A stretch of DNA of 64,000 bases from Yunchengibacter salinarum (GTDB lineage Bacteria; Pseudomonadota; Alphaproteobacteria; Sphingomonadales; Kordiimonadaceae): positions 1 through 64,000 of the forward strand of contig NZ_JBBJLN010000001.1 in assembly GCF_037658235.1 (NCBI RefSeq), written 5' to 3'. Shown here piece after piece: positions 1 to 9,092 of the stretch; position 1 is the stretch's first letter, and every line of letters begins with the position of its first letter. The translations under genes were made by a program, and so were the position numbers. The notes beneath the pieces are model-generated. The model was not told the DNA's origin. It was given only the letters and a program-made list of their open reading frames with translations, and made no database searches.

Positions 1-917
<917 letters not shown>

Positions 918-946
918 CGGGTACGTCCTTCCCTGAACACCGGGGC

Positions 947-2233
947 TCAATAGCGATAATGGTCAGGCTTGAACGGACCCTGCCGTTGCAGCCCCAGATA
1001 GGCGGCCTGCTCTTCGGTCAGCTCGGTCAGCCGGGCATTCAGCTTGCCCAGATGCAGCTTGGCCACCTTTTCATCCAGATGCTTGGGCAGCACATAAACC
1101 TGGCGCTCATAGGCATCGCCCCGCGTCCACAGTTCGATCTGTGCCAATACCTGATTGGTGAAGCTGGCGGACATGACAAAGCTGGGGTGGCCGGTGGCGC
1201 AGCCCAGATTCACCAGCCGCCCCTTGGCCAGCACGATCAGGCGCTTGCCATCGGGGAACACCACTTCATCCACCTGAGGCTTCACTTCCTCCCAGGTGTA
1301 GTTCTGAAGGCCGGCAATCTGGATTTCGCTGTCAAAATGGCCGATATTGCAGACAATGGCGCGGTCCTTCATGTCCCGCATATGGTCCACCGTGATCACG
1401 TCCTTGTTGCCGGTCGCGGTGACGAAGATGTCGCCAATGCTGGCGGCCTCGTTCATGGTGACCACTTCATAGCCTTCCATCGCCGCCTGAAGCGCGCAGA
1501 TGGGATCGATTTCCGTGACCATCACGCGCGCGCCCTGGCTGCGCAGGGATTCGGCGGACCCCTTGCCCACATCGCCAAAGCCCGCCACCACGGCCACCTT
1601 GCCCGCGATCATCACGTCGGTGGCGCGCTTCACGCCGTCCACCAGCGATTCGCGGCAGCCATAGAGATTATCGAACTTGGACTTGGTTACACTGTCATTC
1701 ACATTGATGGCCGGTACCTTCAGCGTGCCCGCCTTGGCCATTTCATAAAGCCGCATCACGCCCGTGGTGGTTTCCTCGGAAATGCCCTTCACGTCATCCA
1801 TCAGATGGCTGTAATCCTCATGCATCATCAGGGACAGGTCGCCGCCATCGTCCAGAATCATGTTGGGGTGCCAGCCATCGGGGCCTTCCACGGTCTGGCG
1901 AATGCACCAATCATATTCTTCCTCGGTCTCCCCCTTCCAGGCAAAGACCGGCACGCCGGTGGCGGCGATAGCCGCCGCGGCATGATCCTGGGTGGAGAAA
2001 ATATTGCAGCTCGACCAGCGCACTTCGGCACCGAGCGCGGTGAGCGTTTCGATCAGAACGGCTGTCTGAATGGTCATGTGCAGGCACCCGGCAATGCGCG
2101 CGCCCTTGAGCGGCTGGCTGGCGGCGTATTCTTCCCGCAGCGCCACAAGGCCCGGCATTTCGGTTTCCGCAATGTTGATTTCCTTGCGGCCCCAGTCCGC
2201 CAGTTCGATATCCCTGACCTTGAAGTCACCCAT
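947..2233 (-). CDS. ahcY: Adenosylhomocysteinase
   Basis: AhcY is a cytosolic NAD-dependent enzyme that hydrolyses S-adenosylhomocysteine to adenosine and homocysteine, relieving product inhibition of methyltransferases. The 428-residue protein has the usual bacterial length. It starts MGDFKVRDIELADWGRKEI, contains the NAD-binding GFGDVGKGSA loop near residue 220 and the NVNDSVTKSKFDN substrate-site segment, and ends with the conserved KPDHYRY tail. The ATG at 2233 fits this N-terminus. It follows the HPr gene after about 230 nt that hold a palindromic operator candidate, and it precedes metK by 29 nt. The gap suggests its own promoter rather than simple read-through from the PTS genes. Confidence 0.98.
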   Translation of the reverse strand: MGDFKVRDIELADWGRKEINIAETEMPGLVALREEYAASQPLKGARIAGCLHMTIQTAVLIETLTALGAEVRWSSCNIFSTQDHAAAAIAATGVPVFAWKGETEEEYDWCIRQTVEGPDGWHPNMILDDGGDLSLMMHEDYSHLMDDVKGISEETTTGVMRLYEMAKAGTLKVPAINVNDSVTKSKFDNLYGCRESLVDGVKRATDVMIAGKVAVVAGFGDVGKGSAESLRSQGARVMVTEIDPICALQAAMEGYEVVTMNEAASIGDIFVTATGNKDVITVDHMRDMKDRAIVCNIGHFDSEIQIAGLQNYTWEEVKPQVDEVVFPDGKRLIVLAKGRLVNLGCATGHPSFVMSASFTNQVLAQIELWTRGDAYERQVYVLPKHLDEKVAKLHLGKLNARLTELTEEQAAYLGLQRQGPFKPDHYRY

Positions 2234-2335
2234 CTGATCGTTCTCCTGAAACTGTCATGGCTAAGGGGATGCCGCCGCCCGATGGCGCGCGACCCTCCCC
2301 GGTTGCGCGCTTGTATAACAGCCGACCGAGGAAAG

Positions 2336-2351
2336 ATAAAGATTTCTTTAT
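2336..2351. promoter_or_regulatory. Palindromic operator candidate upstream of ahcY
   Basis: The perfect inverted repeat ATAAAGA-TT-TCTTTAT sits in an AT-rich patch about 100 nt upstream of the ahcY start, in otherwise GC-rich DNA. ArsR-family SAH-responsive regulators of the SahR type are known to bind AT-rich palindromes ahead of SAM-cycle genes in proteobacteria. Assigning this site to such a regulator is inference, and no regulator gene is visible nearby. I could not recognise a SAM or SAH riboswitch fold in this leader. Confidence 0.5.
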
Positions 2352-2466
2352 ATAAGAAGGGCCTTATATGCGCGGCACCAGCACGACCGGGGCGCCGCGA
2401 AGGCACCGCGGGGGCAACACGGGTCGCCACGGGATCAGAAAGCGCGGAAAAAGGGCTTTTCGGGGA

Positions 2467-2805
2467 TCAGCAATCCTCGCCGAAACGGTTTTCCACCAGG
2501 TCCGCCACCGCCGCCACGGCTTCATCCGCATCGGGGCCGGTGGCGGTCAGGGTCACGGTGTCGCCCTTGGCCGCGCCCAGCATCATCAGGCCCATAATGG
2601 ATGTGGCGCCGACGCCGGTACCATCCTTGCTGACCGTCAAGTCCGCCTGAAAATCCGCCGCCCGGCGGGCCAGCGCCGCCGACGCCCGTGCATGAAGGCC
2701 GCGCTGGTTGACGATGGTGACCCGGCGCCCGTCCCCGGCGGAGGCGGACGGCGGTGCATCTTCCGTCGGGTTGGCCAGTTCAGGGGCGGGCTTGTCCGAT
2801 GCCAT
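2467..2805 (-). CDS. ptsH: HPr-family phosphocarrier protein
   Basis: HPr carries phosphate from enzyme I (EI-Ntr) to EIIA proteins. The 112-residue protein has an extra N-terminal segment of about 25 residues, then the HPr fold. The phosphorylated His is H38 in NQRGLHARAS. A Ser within the SIMGLMMLGA motif, near residue 69, corresponds to the site modified by HPr kinase. It follows the EIIA gene with a 2-nt gap, and hprK lies three genes upstream. No sugar permease genes are present, so this is the regulatory PTS typical of alphaproteobacteria. The non-homologous N-terminal extension is slightly unusual, and a later start cannot be excluded. Confidence 0.93.
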   Translation of the reverse strand: MASDKPAPELANPTEDAPPSASAGDGRRVTIVNQRGLHARASAALARRAADFQADLTVSKDGTGVGATSIMGLMMLGAAKGDTVTLTATGPDADEAVAAVADLVENRFGEDC

Positions 2806-2807
2806 GA

Positions 2808-3209
2808 TCAGTTCCCCAACACGTGACTGGCCACGTTGATATATTTGATACCGGCCTCGCGCGCGGCTTCCACGGCCTCGTCCAGCGTGGCGGTGCCCCG
2901 CATACTGGTAAGCTTGATGAGCATGGGCAGATTGATGCCCGCCACCACTTCCACCTTGCCCTTTTCCATCAGGGAGATCGCCAGATTGCTGGGCGTGCCG
3001 CCGAACATATCCGTCAGCAGCACCACGCCCTGACCGTCGGCGCCCACATCCTTGACCGCCTTCATGATCTCTTCGCGGCGCTGTTCCATATCATCGTCCG
3101 GGCCGATGCACACGGCGCGGATATGGGTCTGCTCCCCCACCACATGTTCCGTGGCGGCGACGAATTCTTCCGCCAGTCGGCCATGCGTAACCAGCACCAT
3201 TCCAATCAT
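2808..3209 (-). CDS. PTS EIIA component, mannose (EIIA-Man) fold
   Basis: This 133-residue protein is a stand-alone IIA domain of the mannose/fructose superfamily, which accepts phosphate from HPr. The active His is H9 in LVTHGRLAEE, and the conserved LLTDMFGGTPSN segment follows. In alphaproteobacteria this gene, often called manX or ptsX, accompanies hprK and HPr and has regulatory rather than transport roles. No IIB, IIC or IID gene is visible here. It starts 65 nt after the rapZ stop and precedes the HPr gene by 2 nt, so the two are co-transcribed. Confidence 0.93.
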   Translation of the reverse strand: MIGMVLVTHGRLAEEFVAATEHVVGEQTHIRAVCIGPDDDMEQRREEIMKAVKDVGADGQGVVLLTDMFGGTPSNLAISLMEKGKVEVVAGINLPMLIKLTSMRGTATLDEAVEAAREAGIKYINVASHVLGN

Positions 3210-3274
3210 ACTGTCATCCCATACTAAACTTCGCTCTTGCGCCCAAATCCGTCATATGGCGCCCTGAAGCGGCC

Positions 3275-4204
3275 TTAATCCGCCGCCGGCAACTCCCGGT
3301 GATACATATGCACGGTAACCGGGTCCCTCCCCAGAACACGGGCCATGGCCTCCGCCATCATCACCGAGCGATGTTTGCCACCTGTGCAGCCAAAAGCAAG
3401 AGTGAGATAGGATTTTCCCTCTTCCACATAGCGCGGCAGCAGAAAAGCGATCAGGCCCTGAACCCGATCGAAGAACTCCTGAAAGCCCTCATCGGCCCGC
3501 ACATAATTGGCCACCCGTTCATCCAGACCGGTCAGCGGCTTCAGGGTCGGCTCGTAATGCGGGTTGCGCAGAAACCGCACATCGAACACCAGGTCCGCAT
3601 CCCGCGGGGTGCCATGGGCAAAGCCGAACGACATGAAGGTGACCACCATGGCCGCCGTTTCGGAACCGGAAAAGCGGCGCAATATCAGGCGCTTCGTCTC
3701 CGCCTGAGTGCGCGTGGTGGTGTCGATGATGCCATCCACCACCTGGCGCACATCATCCATCAGGGCGCGCTCTTCCTTGATCGCCTGGCGAAGCAGCCGA
3801 TCCTGCGCCAGCGGATGCCGACGGCGGGTTTCCGAGAAGCGCTTCATCAGCACATCATTGCCCGCATCCATGAACAGCACCTTCAGCGCCACATCACCGC
3901 GCCTGCGCAGGGCGCCCACCGTGGCCAGAAAGCTCTCGCTGGAAAACAGCAGGGTGCGGGCATCGGCCCCCACGGCCAGCGGCGGTGGCGGGCCGGTGTC
4001 ACCGTGAGTCCGCATGTCCAGCACGTTTTCCAGCAGGCTGAGCGGCAGATTGTCCACCGTCTGATAGCCCAGGTCCTCAAAGGCGTTGAGCGCCGTGGTC
4101 TTGCCCGCGCCCGACAGGCCGGTCACCAGCACCACCGAACGGCGCCCTGCCCCTTTTGCGCCATCATCCCCGGCGCCCGGCTGCGGAACAGTCTGCTGCG
4201 TCAT
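3275..4204 (-). CDS. rapZ: RNase adapter / nucleotide-binding protein RapZ
   Basis: RapZ-family (YvcJ) proteins bind nucleotides and, in enterobacteria, tune amino-sugar metabolism through small RNAs. The protein has a P-loop (GLSGAGKTTALNAFEDLGY), the DNLP motif and the C-terminal FGCTGGKHRSV signature. Two starts are possible. ATG 4213 overlaps the hprK stop but lies only 1 nt from the GGGAGG ribosome site (4220-4215). ATG 4204 (MTQQTVPQPG) has a 10-nt spacing, so I chose it, giving 309 residues. The position between hprK and the EIIA gene is conserved and points to a link with the regulatory PTS. Its substrate in alphaproteobacteria cannot be told from sequence. Confidence 0.95.
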   Translation of the reverse strand: MTQQTVPQPGAGDDGAKGAGRRSVVLVTGLSGAGKTTALNAFEDLGYQTVDNLPLSLLENVLDMRTHGDTGPPPPLAVGADARTLLFSSESFLATVGALRRRGDVALKVLFMDAGNDVLMKRFSETRRRHPLAQDRLLRQAIKEERALMDDVRQVVDGIIDTTTRTQAETKRLILRRFSGSETAAMVVTFMSFGFAHGTPRDADLVFDVRFLRNPHYEPTLKPLTGLDERVANYVRADEGFQEFFDRVQGLIAFLLPRYVEEGKSYLTLAFGCTGGKHRSVMMAEAMARVLGRDPVTVHMYHRELPAAD

Positions 4205-4209
4205 GGTGA

Positions 4210-4671
4210 TCATACCTCCCCTGATGAGCCGATACGCGCCGCTTCGGCGAGCGCCAGCTCCACCTTGATCGGCGCACTCGGTTCGAATGCGAACATGAAC
4301 AGTTCCGGCACGCGCATCGGCGCCGGATCGCCCGGCGGCTGCCAGGGGCGCGCATCCGGCAGCCGCTGGGGGCTGTCCATCGGGCCCAGCCGCACCACCA
4401 GATCAATGGGGCAGCGATCGAGACCCGGCATGTGGATAATGCCCAGCCCGCGCACCTCCAGCAAGCCCTTGAGCGCATCCGGCGCTGTGGCCCAGAGCCG
4501 ACCGTCCGCCGCGGTTTCCAACAGCACCTGATCGTCGGCCACGAGCCGCGCCCCCCGATCGATCAGGCGCAGCGCCAGATCGGACTTGCCCAGCCCGCTG
4601 CCGCCGGTGAGCAGCGCCCCGCGCCCGCCCACCGATACCACGCTGCCATGCATCCGTATCGGCGCGTTCAT
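4210..4671 (-). CDS. hprK: HPr kinase/phosphorylase, short alphaproteobacterial form
   Basis: HprK phosphorylates a serine of HPr and so couples the regulatory PTS to metabolic state. At 153 residues it holds only the catalytic C-terminal half of the Gram-positive enzyme. The Walker A loop GGSGLGKS is at residues 23-30. A Walker-like VADDQV segment and a GLGIIHMPG segment corresponding to the HprK signature follow. The start overlaps the chvG stop by 4 nt (ATGA), and the stop overlaps the upstream rapZ ATG, so the block is translationally coupled. Loss of the N-terminal domain is normal for this class and is not a truncation. Confidence 0.95.
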   Translation of the reverse strand: MNAPIRMHGSVVSVGGRGALLTGGSGLGKSDLALRLIDRGARLVADDQVLLETAADGRLWATAPDALKGLLEVRGLGIIHMPGLDRCPIDLVVRLGPMDSPQRLPDARPWQPPGDPAPMRVPELFMFAFEPSAPIKVELALAEAARIGSSGEV

Positions 4672-6356
4672 GATCCGTCTCCGCTTCGGTTGGCCGGACG
4701 GGGCAGAATCACCTCAAAGCGCGCGCCCACCACGCCGCCCTGATCCCCCAGCCGGTTCATGGCCGTCAGCCGCCCGCCGTGCGCTTCCACGATCTGGCGG
4801 GAAATGGCCAGCCCCAGGCCGCTGTGATTGCCAAAGCCCTGACTGTCAGGCCGTTCGGAATAGAAACGCTTGAAAATCCGGCCCTCCGCCCCTTCGGGCA
4901 GGCCCGGCCCGTCATCGTCCACCAGCACCCGCACCTGTCGGCGTTCCGGCAGCAGGGTCAGGCGGACCACGCCATCCGCCTCGCTGAAGCTGATGGCATT
5001 GTCCACCAGATTGCGCCACACCTGCGACAGGCGTCGTTCCAGCGCCGCCACCATCACCGGAGTGCCCGGCCCGTCATAGCGCACGGTGGCGCGGGGCCGG
5101 TCCACGGCGCCATAGGCAGCCACCAGATCGGCCAGGTGCCGGTCCAGGTCCAGCATCTGGCTGGTGCCCCGTGTCAGGTCCGCATCCAGCCGGGATGCGT
5201 CGGACACGTCACCGATCAGCCGATCCAGGCGGCGCACATCATCGATCAGAATTTCCATCAGGCGGCGTTGAACGGCCGGATTGTCCGTTCGTTCCAGGGT
5301 TTCCAGGGCGCTGCGCATACTGGTCAGGGGGTTCTTCAATTCATGGGCCACGTCGGCGGCGAAACGTTCCACCGCATCGATCTGATTATAGAGCGCCCGC
5401 GTCATGTCCGCCAAAGACCGGGACAGGTCGCCGATCTCGTCGCCGCGCTCGGCAAATTCGGGCAGATCCTCCTGTCGGCCCGCATTGCGACGCACCCGCT
5501 CGGCGGCCCGCGCCAGCTTGCGCACCGGGCTGACCACGGTGCGCCCCAGAAAGAAGGACAGCAGCAGCGTGATCGCCAGTGCCCCGGCGAAAATGGCCAG
5601 AACGCGCACCTGCTCGGCCCGCACGATGCGCTCTATGTCGCCGGTTTCCCCGGTGATCAGCAGCGCCCCCAACACCCGGCGGAAACGCTGCACCGGCACG
5701 GCCACATTGATCATGTGCAACCCGCCCGAATCCCGGCGTATGGCGACCGCCCGCTCCCCCGCAAAGGACGTGGACAGCTCCAGCAACTGCTCGACCCTGA
5801 GCACCGGCTCGGCGGGCATGGGCTCGGCGGGCGGGCGGGGCATGATGCGATCCAGCAGCCGGTGCATCAGACCTTCAAGTCGTTCTGAAACCGGAACGGT
5901 CTGCCCCGGCGGCGGCAAAGGCTCCACCACCACGCGGGCGGCGCCTTCCATGAAGCGGCTGTCGAGCACCAGTCCACCCTCGGACCCGTAAAGCCGGGCG
6001 CGCAGATCGGTCGGCCCCACAAGGCGGCGCAGGATGGGGCGGGCGGCGGCCACGTCCACATCCGTGGATTCAGGCCCGCCCGCGGCGCTTTCGCCAAGCG
6101 CGCCCGCAATGATTTCCGCCTGAACCTGTAGCGCGTCCACCCGCGCCGCGATCAGGTCGGCCCTGAACGCACCCAGATAGAGGTACCCCACCAACCCCAC
6201 CAGCAGGGCGATCACATTGACCGCCATGATCCGCACCATCAATGGCGACAGGCCGCGCGCATAGTGTCGGGGCCGCACCGAACGGAAGCTGCCCGTACCG
6301 GCGATCCGTCCCATCGGCGCGGCGGCGGGCGACTGGCTGTGGGCGGGCCGGGTCAA
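4668..6356 (-). CDS. chvG: Sensor histidine kinase ChvG
   Basis: ChvG (ExoS) is the inner-membrane kinase of the ChvG/ChvI system, which responds to acid and envelope stress. The 562-residue protein has a cytoplasmic head, a transmembrane helix near residues 43-64, a periplasmic domain of about 185 residues, a second helix near 251-271, a HAMP linker, the H-box AADVAHELKNPLTS with phospho-His 338, and a C-terminal ATPase domain (DDDGPGLPEG, GLGLAISRQIVEAHGG). The start is TTG at 6356, backed by AAGGAG 7-8 nt upstream; the first in-frame ATG (6314) has no such support. It follows chvI by 23 nt and overlaps hprK by 4 nt. Confidence 0.96.
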   Translation of the reverse strand: MTRPAHSQSPAAAPMGRIAGTGSFRSVRPRHYARGLSPLMVRIMAVNVIALLVGLVGYLYLGAFRADLIAARVDALQVQAEIIAGALGESAAGGPESTDVDVAAARPILRRLVGPTDLRARLYGSEGGLVLDSRFMEGAARVVVEPLPPPGQTVPVSERLEGLMHRLLDRIMPRPPAEPMPAEPVLRVEQLLELSTSFAGERAVAIRRDSGGLHMINVAVPVQRFRRVLGALLITGETGDIERIVRAEQVRVLAIFAGALAITLLLSFFLGRTVVSPVRKLARAAERVRRNAGRQEDLPEFAERGDEIGDLSRSLADMTRALYNQIDAVERFAADVAHELKNPLTSMRSALETLERTDNPAVQRRLMEILIDDVRRLDRLIGDVSDASRLDADLTRGTSQMLDLDRHLADLVAAYGAVDRPRATVRYDGPGTPVMVAALERRLSQVWRNLVDNAISFSEADGVVRLTLLPERRQVRVLVDDDGPGLPEGAEGRIFKRFYSERPDSQGFGNHSGLGLAISRQIVEAHGGRLTAMNRLGDQGGVVGARFEVILPRPANRSGDGS

Positions 6357-6379
6357 GGACTCTCTCCTTCCGGGTGGGG

Positions 6380-7096
6380 TCAGTCCTGCTTGAAGCGGTA
6401 GCCTACCCCGTACAGCGTTTCAATGGCCTTGAAATCCGGGTCCTCCTCGCGGAATTTGCGGCGCAAGCGCTTGATATGGCTGTCAATGGTGCGGTCATCC
6501 ACATAAACGTCGTCCGTATAGGCGGCATCCATCAACTGGTCGCGGCTTTTCACATGGCCCGGATGCTGTGCCAACGTCCTGAGAATCAGGAATTCGGTGA
6601 CGGTCAGGGTCACATCCACCCCTTTCCAGGTGACGCTGTGACGGCGCGGGTCCAGTTCCAGATCGCCGCGCACCATCACGGCATCCTCATCTTCCGCCGG
6701 TGCCTCCACCTCCTCGGCGGGGGCCCTGGCCATTTCCATGCGCCGCAACAGGGCGCGGATGCGCTCCACCAGCAGGCGCTGGGAAAACGGTTTGGGGATA
6801 TAGTCGTCCGCGCCCATGCGCAGGCCGAGAAGCTGGTCGATCTCCTCATCCTTGGAGGTGAGGAAGATCACCGGCATGTCCGACACTTCCCGCAGTCGGC
6901 GCAGAACTTCCATGCCGTCCATGCGCGGCATCTTGATATCCAGCACGGCCAGGTCCGCCGGATTGGTGGACAGCGCGTCGAACGCCTTGCGGCCATCGGA
7001 ATAGGTGCGCACGCGAAACCCCTCCGCCTCCAGCGCGATGGTCACGGAGGTCAGGATGTTTCTGTCATCGTCCACAAGCGCGATTGTGGCGGTCAT
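6380..7096 (-). CDS. chvI: Response regulator ChvI (OmpR family)
   Basis: ChvI is the DNA-binding partner of ChvG. The 238-residue protein has a receiver domain with acidic residues DDD at 9-11, the phospho-acceptor Asp53 in LAVLDIKMPRMDG and the conserved Lys of IPKPFSQRLL. A winged-helix OmpR-type domain ends in YGVGYRFKQD. ATG 7096 is preceded by AAGGAG with 5-nt spacing. The open frame continues upstream through the tandem repeat, but that part is low-complexity shadow and was excluded. It is the first gene of the chvI-chvG-hprK-rapZ-EIIA-HPr cluster. Confidence 0.97.
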   Translation of the reverse strand: MTATIALVDDDRNILTSVTIALEAEGFRVRTYSDGRKAFDALSTNPADLAVLDIKMPRMDGMEVLRRLREVSDMPVIFLTSKDEEIDQLLGLRMGADDYIPKPFSQRLLVERIRALLRRMEMARAPAEEVEAPAEDEDAVMVRGDLELDPRRHSVTWKGVDVTLTVTEFLILRTLAQHPGHVKSRDQLMDAAYTDDVYVDDRTIDSHIKRLRRKFREEDPDFKAIETLYGVGYRFKQD

Positions 7097-7500
7097 GGCG
7101 GCTCCTTCGCTTTTGTCGCCCGCAGCAGTCTGCCTTTCTAGCGCACCCGGCGCCGGGGCAAAAGCCCCCTTGGGCGCCGGGACCCGTACCAACCCTGGGC
7201 GCCGGGGCAAAAACCCCCTTGGGCGCCGGGACCCGTACCAACCCTGGGCGCCGGGGCAAAAACCCCCTTGGGCGCCGGGAACACGCACGGGGCCAGCCAA
7301 GCGCGGGATTAAGGCGGCATCGTGGCAAGCCGGCAATCCGGGCACCATGCCGCATCCGGGGCTTACCCCGCGACAAACGCGGACAGGCTGTGATAGGCTT
7401 CGCCCCCTTGAATCGGGCCGGGCAGCCGGCCACAAAGAGCGCACCCCGAAAACGGGCGACAATCCGGCCCGAAGAAAAAGACAAAGACGAAGGAGTGGCC
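7097..7500. other. Divergent intergenic region chvI / J-domain gene
   Basis: These 404 bases lie between two divergent starts and should hold both promoters. The chvI-proximal third is filled by a 49-bp tandem repeat, described separately. The remainder shows no reading frame with convincing composition and no clear sigma-70 boxes. The bases just before 7500 are purine-rich and carry AAGGAG, the ribosome site of the J-domain gene. Confidence 0.6.
7151..7281. repeat. Tandem 49-bp repeat, 2.7 copies
   Basis: Copies begin at 7151, 7200 and 7249, and the third breaks off after about 33 nt. The copies are almost identical; the first has one G where the others have A in the A-run. Each unit starts CGCCGGGGCAAAA and contains a possible GGGG-CAAAAA-CCCC hairpin and a GGGCGCC palindrome. 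It lies 50-190 nt upstream of chvI. Non-repetitive DNA does not separate the units, so it is not a CRISPR. Confidence 0.93.
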
Positions 7501-8007
7501 ATGGCAGGCGGCACACGCGGTTTTGGATTTCCCCGATGGGGCGGGTACGGCCTGGACAAGGAGGCCGAGGCCGTGCGCATGTGCGACTATGTGGGCTGTT
7601 CCGAACGGGGCGAACACCCCGCGCCCAAAGCACCCGGCTCGCGGGAGCGGTGGTATTTCTGCAAGGCCCATGCGGCGGAATACAACAGCAACTGGGACTT
7701 TTTCCAGGGCATGACGGACGAGGAAGCCCGCCGCTATGCCGAGCGCACCGGCCAGGCATCCAGCGATGCCTTTGCCAGCGCCAACAGCTTTGAATGGGGC
7801 GGTGCCGCGGAGGACAACGGCTATACCGCGCGGGAAAACCGGGCTTTCGACACGCTGGAACTGGACCCCGGTGCCAGCCAGCAGGATATCAAGCGCCAGT
7901 ATCGCAAACTGGCCAAGGTCTATCACCCGGATGCCAATTCCGGCGACCCTCTGGCGGCGGAGAAATTTTCGGAAATCCGCAAGGCCTATGACCTGCTGGC
8001 CCAATGA
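7501..8007 (+). CDS. J-domain co-chaperone with N-terminal Cys/His motif
   Basis: J-domain proteins stimulate the ATPase of DnaK (Hsp70). The C-terminal 55 or so residues are a J-domain (FDTLELDPGASQQDIKRQYR) with the HPD tripeptide in VYHPDAN. The N-terminal half carries C28-x4-C33 and C54-x2-H57, a likely zinc site, then aromatic residues (YNSNWDFFQGM). The protein is 168 residues long and lacks the Gly/Phe and zinc-repeat regions of true DnaJ. I infer a specialised co-chaperone; similar short J-proteins are common in alphaproteobacteria. ATG 7501 has AAGGAG 7 nt upstream. It does not appear to belong to an operon with chvI, which is divergent. Confidence 0.9.
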   Translation: MAGGTRGFGFPRWGGYGLDKEAEAVRMCDYVGCSERGEHPAPKAPGSRERWYFCKAHAAEYNSNWDFFQGMTDEEARRYAERTGQASSDAFASANSFEWGGAAEDNGYTARENRAFDTLELDPGASQQDIKRQYRKLAKVYHPDANSGDPLAAEKFSEIRKAYDLLAQ

Positions 8008-8074
8008 CCGGGTCAGCGACACACCCACCCGCAAGGGCAAATCCGTCACCCCGAAATGCAGGAGCGCCAAGCCC

Positions 8075-8923
8075 GTGCCCGTTTTTTCATTCATGCTGAA
8101 AACCGCACAGCACGCGACCCCCGAACAGCCAACCCTGACCGCCGTTCTTGCCGGCGTCGCGCTCGCCCTGATGGGCGCCCTGACCGTCGATCCACCCGCC
8201 ACCGCGCAGGACAGGGCGTTGAAAGGGGGCGTGCCCGACTGGACCTATCAGGACGGGGACACCGGCCCGCGCGCCTGGGGCGGCATGGACCCGGTCTGGC
8301 GCATGTGCACCCTTGGCAACCGGCAATCCCCCATCGACATCACCGCCACCGACCCGGTGCAGATCGCCCCGCTTTCGACGGACTTCAGAAAATCCACCCT
8401 GAATCTGGGCAATAATGGCCGCGCCCTGCACTGGACCGTGCAGAAAGGCAGCCGCCTGATGGTGGGGGAAAACATCTTCACGCTGGACCGGGTGCGATTT
8501 CAGGCCCCCGCCGAGCACCTGATGAACGGTGTGCGCGCGCCTGCGGAAATCCAGATGCGGTTTTCCAACCAGTTTGACCGCATCGCCATGCTGAGCATAC
8601 TGGTGGATGTGGGGTCGGCGCATGAAGGCATGGCGCGCCTGCTGGATCAGGCGCCGCTGGAACCGGGCATGGCCCACGCCGCCGGGCCAAGCATCACCCT
8701 GCATCCAAATCAGTTCCTGCCCGACGATCTGTCCTATGTGCGCTATCTGGGCTCGTTGACCACGCCGCCCTGCACCCAGGGTGTCAACTGGTATGTGCTC
8801 ACAACCATGATCAGCTTCAGTCTGGAACAGGTCGACGAGCTGATTGCGCTGATCGGCAACGGCTATCGCCCCGTGCAACCGCGCGGTGACCGCATGGTGC
8901 TGCAAAGCGTGCCCCGCCAGTGA
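8075..8923 (+). CDS. Exported alpha-carbonic-anhydrase-like protein lacking zinc ligands
   Basis: The fold is alpha-carbonic anhydrase. It has a signal peptide ending in ATAQD, the NRQSPIDIT motif, and SLTTPPCTQGVNW with the conserved Cys pair (one in WRMCTLG, one in PPCTQ). All three zinc-binding histidines are replaced. The usual QFHFH is VRFQ here (codons 8495-8497 Arg and 8501-8503 Gln), and the third His is Gln (8552-8554). It should therefore not hydrate CO2 by the normal mechanism. It probably serves as a periplasmic binding or structural protein, as in the acatalytic animal carbonic-anhydrase-related proteins. GTG 8075 has AGGAG 10 nt upstream; ATG 8093 is the alternative start and has no ribosome site. 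Confidence 0.88.
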   Translation: MPVFSFMLKTAQHATPEQPTLTAVLAGVALALMGALTVDPPATAQDRALKGGVPDWTYQDGDTGPRAWGGMDPVWRMCTLGNRQSPIDITATDPVQIAPLSTDFRKSTLNLGNNGRALHWTVQKGSRLMVGENIFTLDRVRFQAPAEHLMNGVRAPAEIQMRFSNQFDRIAMLSILVDVGSAHEGMARLLDQAPLEPGMAHAAGPSITLHPNQFLPDDLSYVRYLGSLTTPPCTQGVNWYVLTTMISFSLEQVDELIALIGNGYRPVQPRGDRMVLQSVPRQ

Positions 8924-9092
8924 AGCGGGCACAAAAAGGCGGAATCCGCGCCCGGGGCGCCCGCCCTGCCCATCCTCGAAAAACCAGTGACAGCCGGGCG
9001 CCGCTTTCATAGACTGCGCGCCACCGGGCATCCGACCCCTTCGCGGGCGGCGGGCCGGTTGGGGAGTGGTGATAAAAGGGGGCAGCATACCC

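Noticed and set aside
2234..2466. SAM or SAH riboswitch in the ahcY leader
   Set aside because: I could not find a convincing pseudoknot or conserved core; only the palindrome stands out.
7151..7281. CRISPR array
   Set aside because: The units are adjacent with no spacers, only 2.7 copies, and no cas genes are present.
7097..7759. Long N-terminal extension of chvI
   Set aside because: The extension translates the 49-bp repeat and low-complexity DNA. ATG 7096 has a good ribosome site and gives the family length.
8461..8560. Loss of the zinc ligands as a sequencing error
   Set aside because: Three separate codons carry clean substitutions in an intact frame, which a single error cannot explain.
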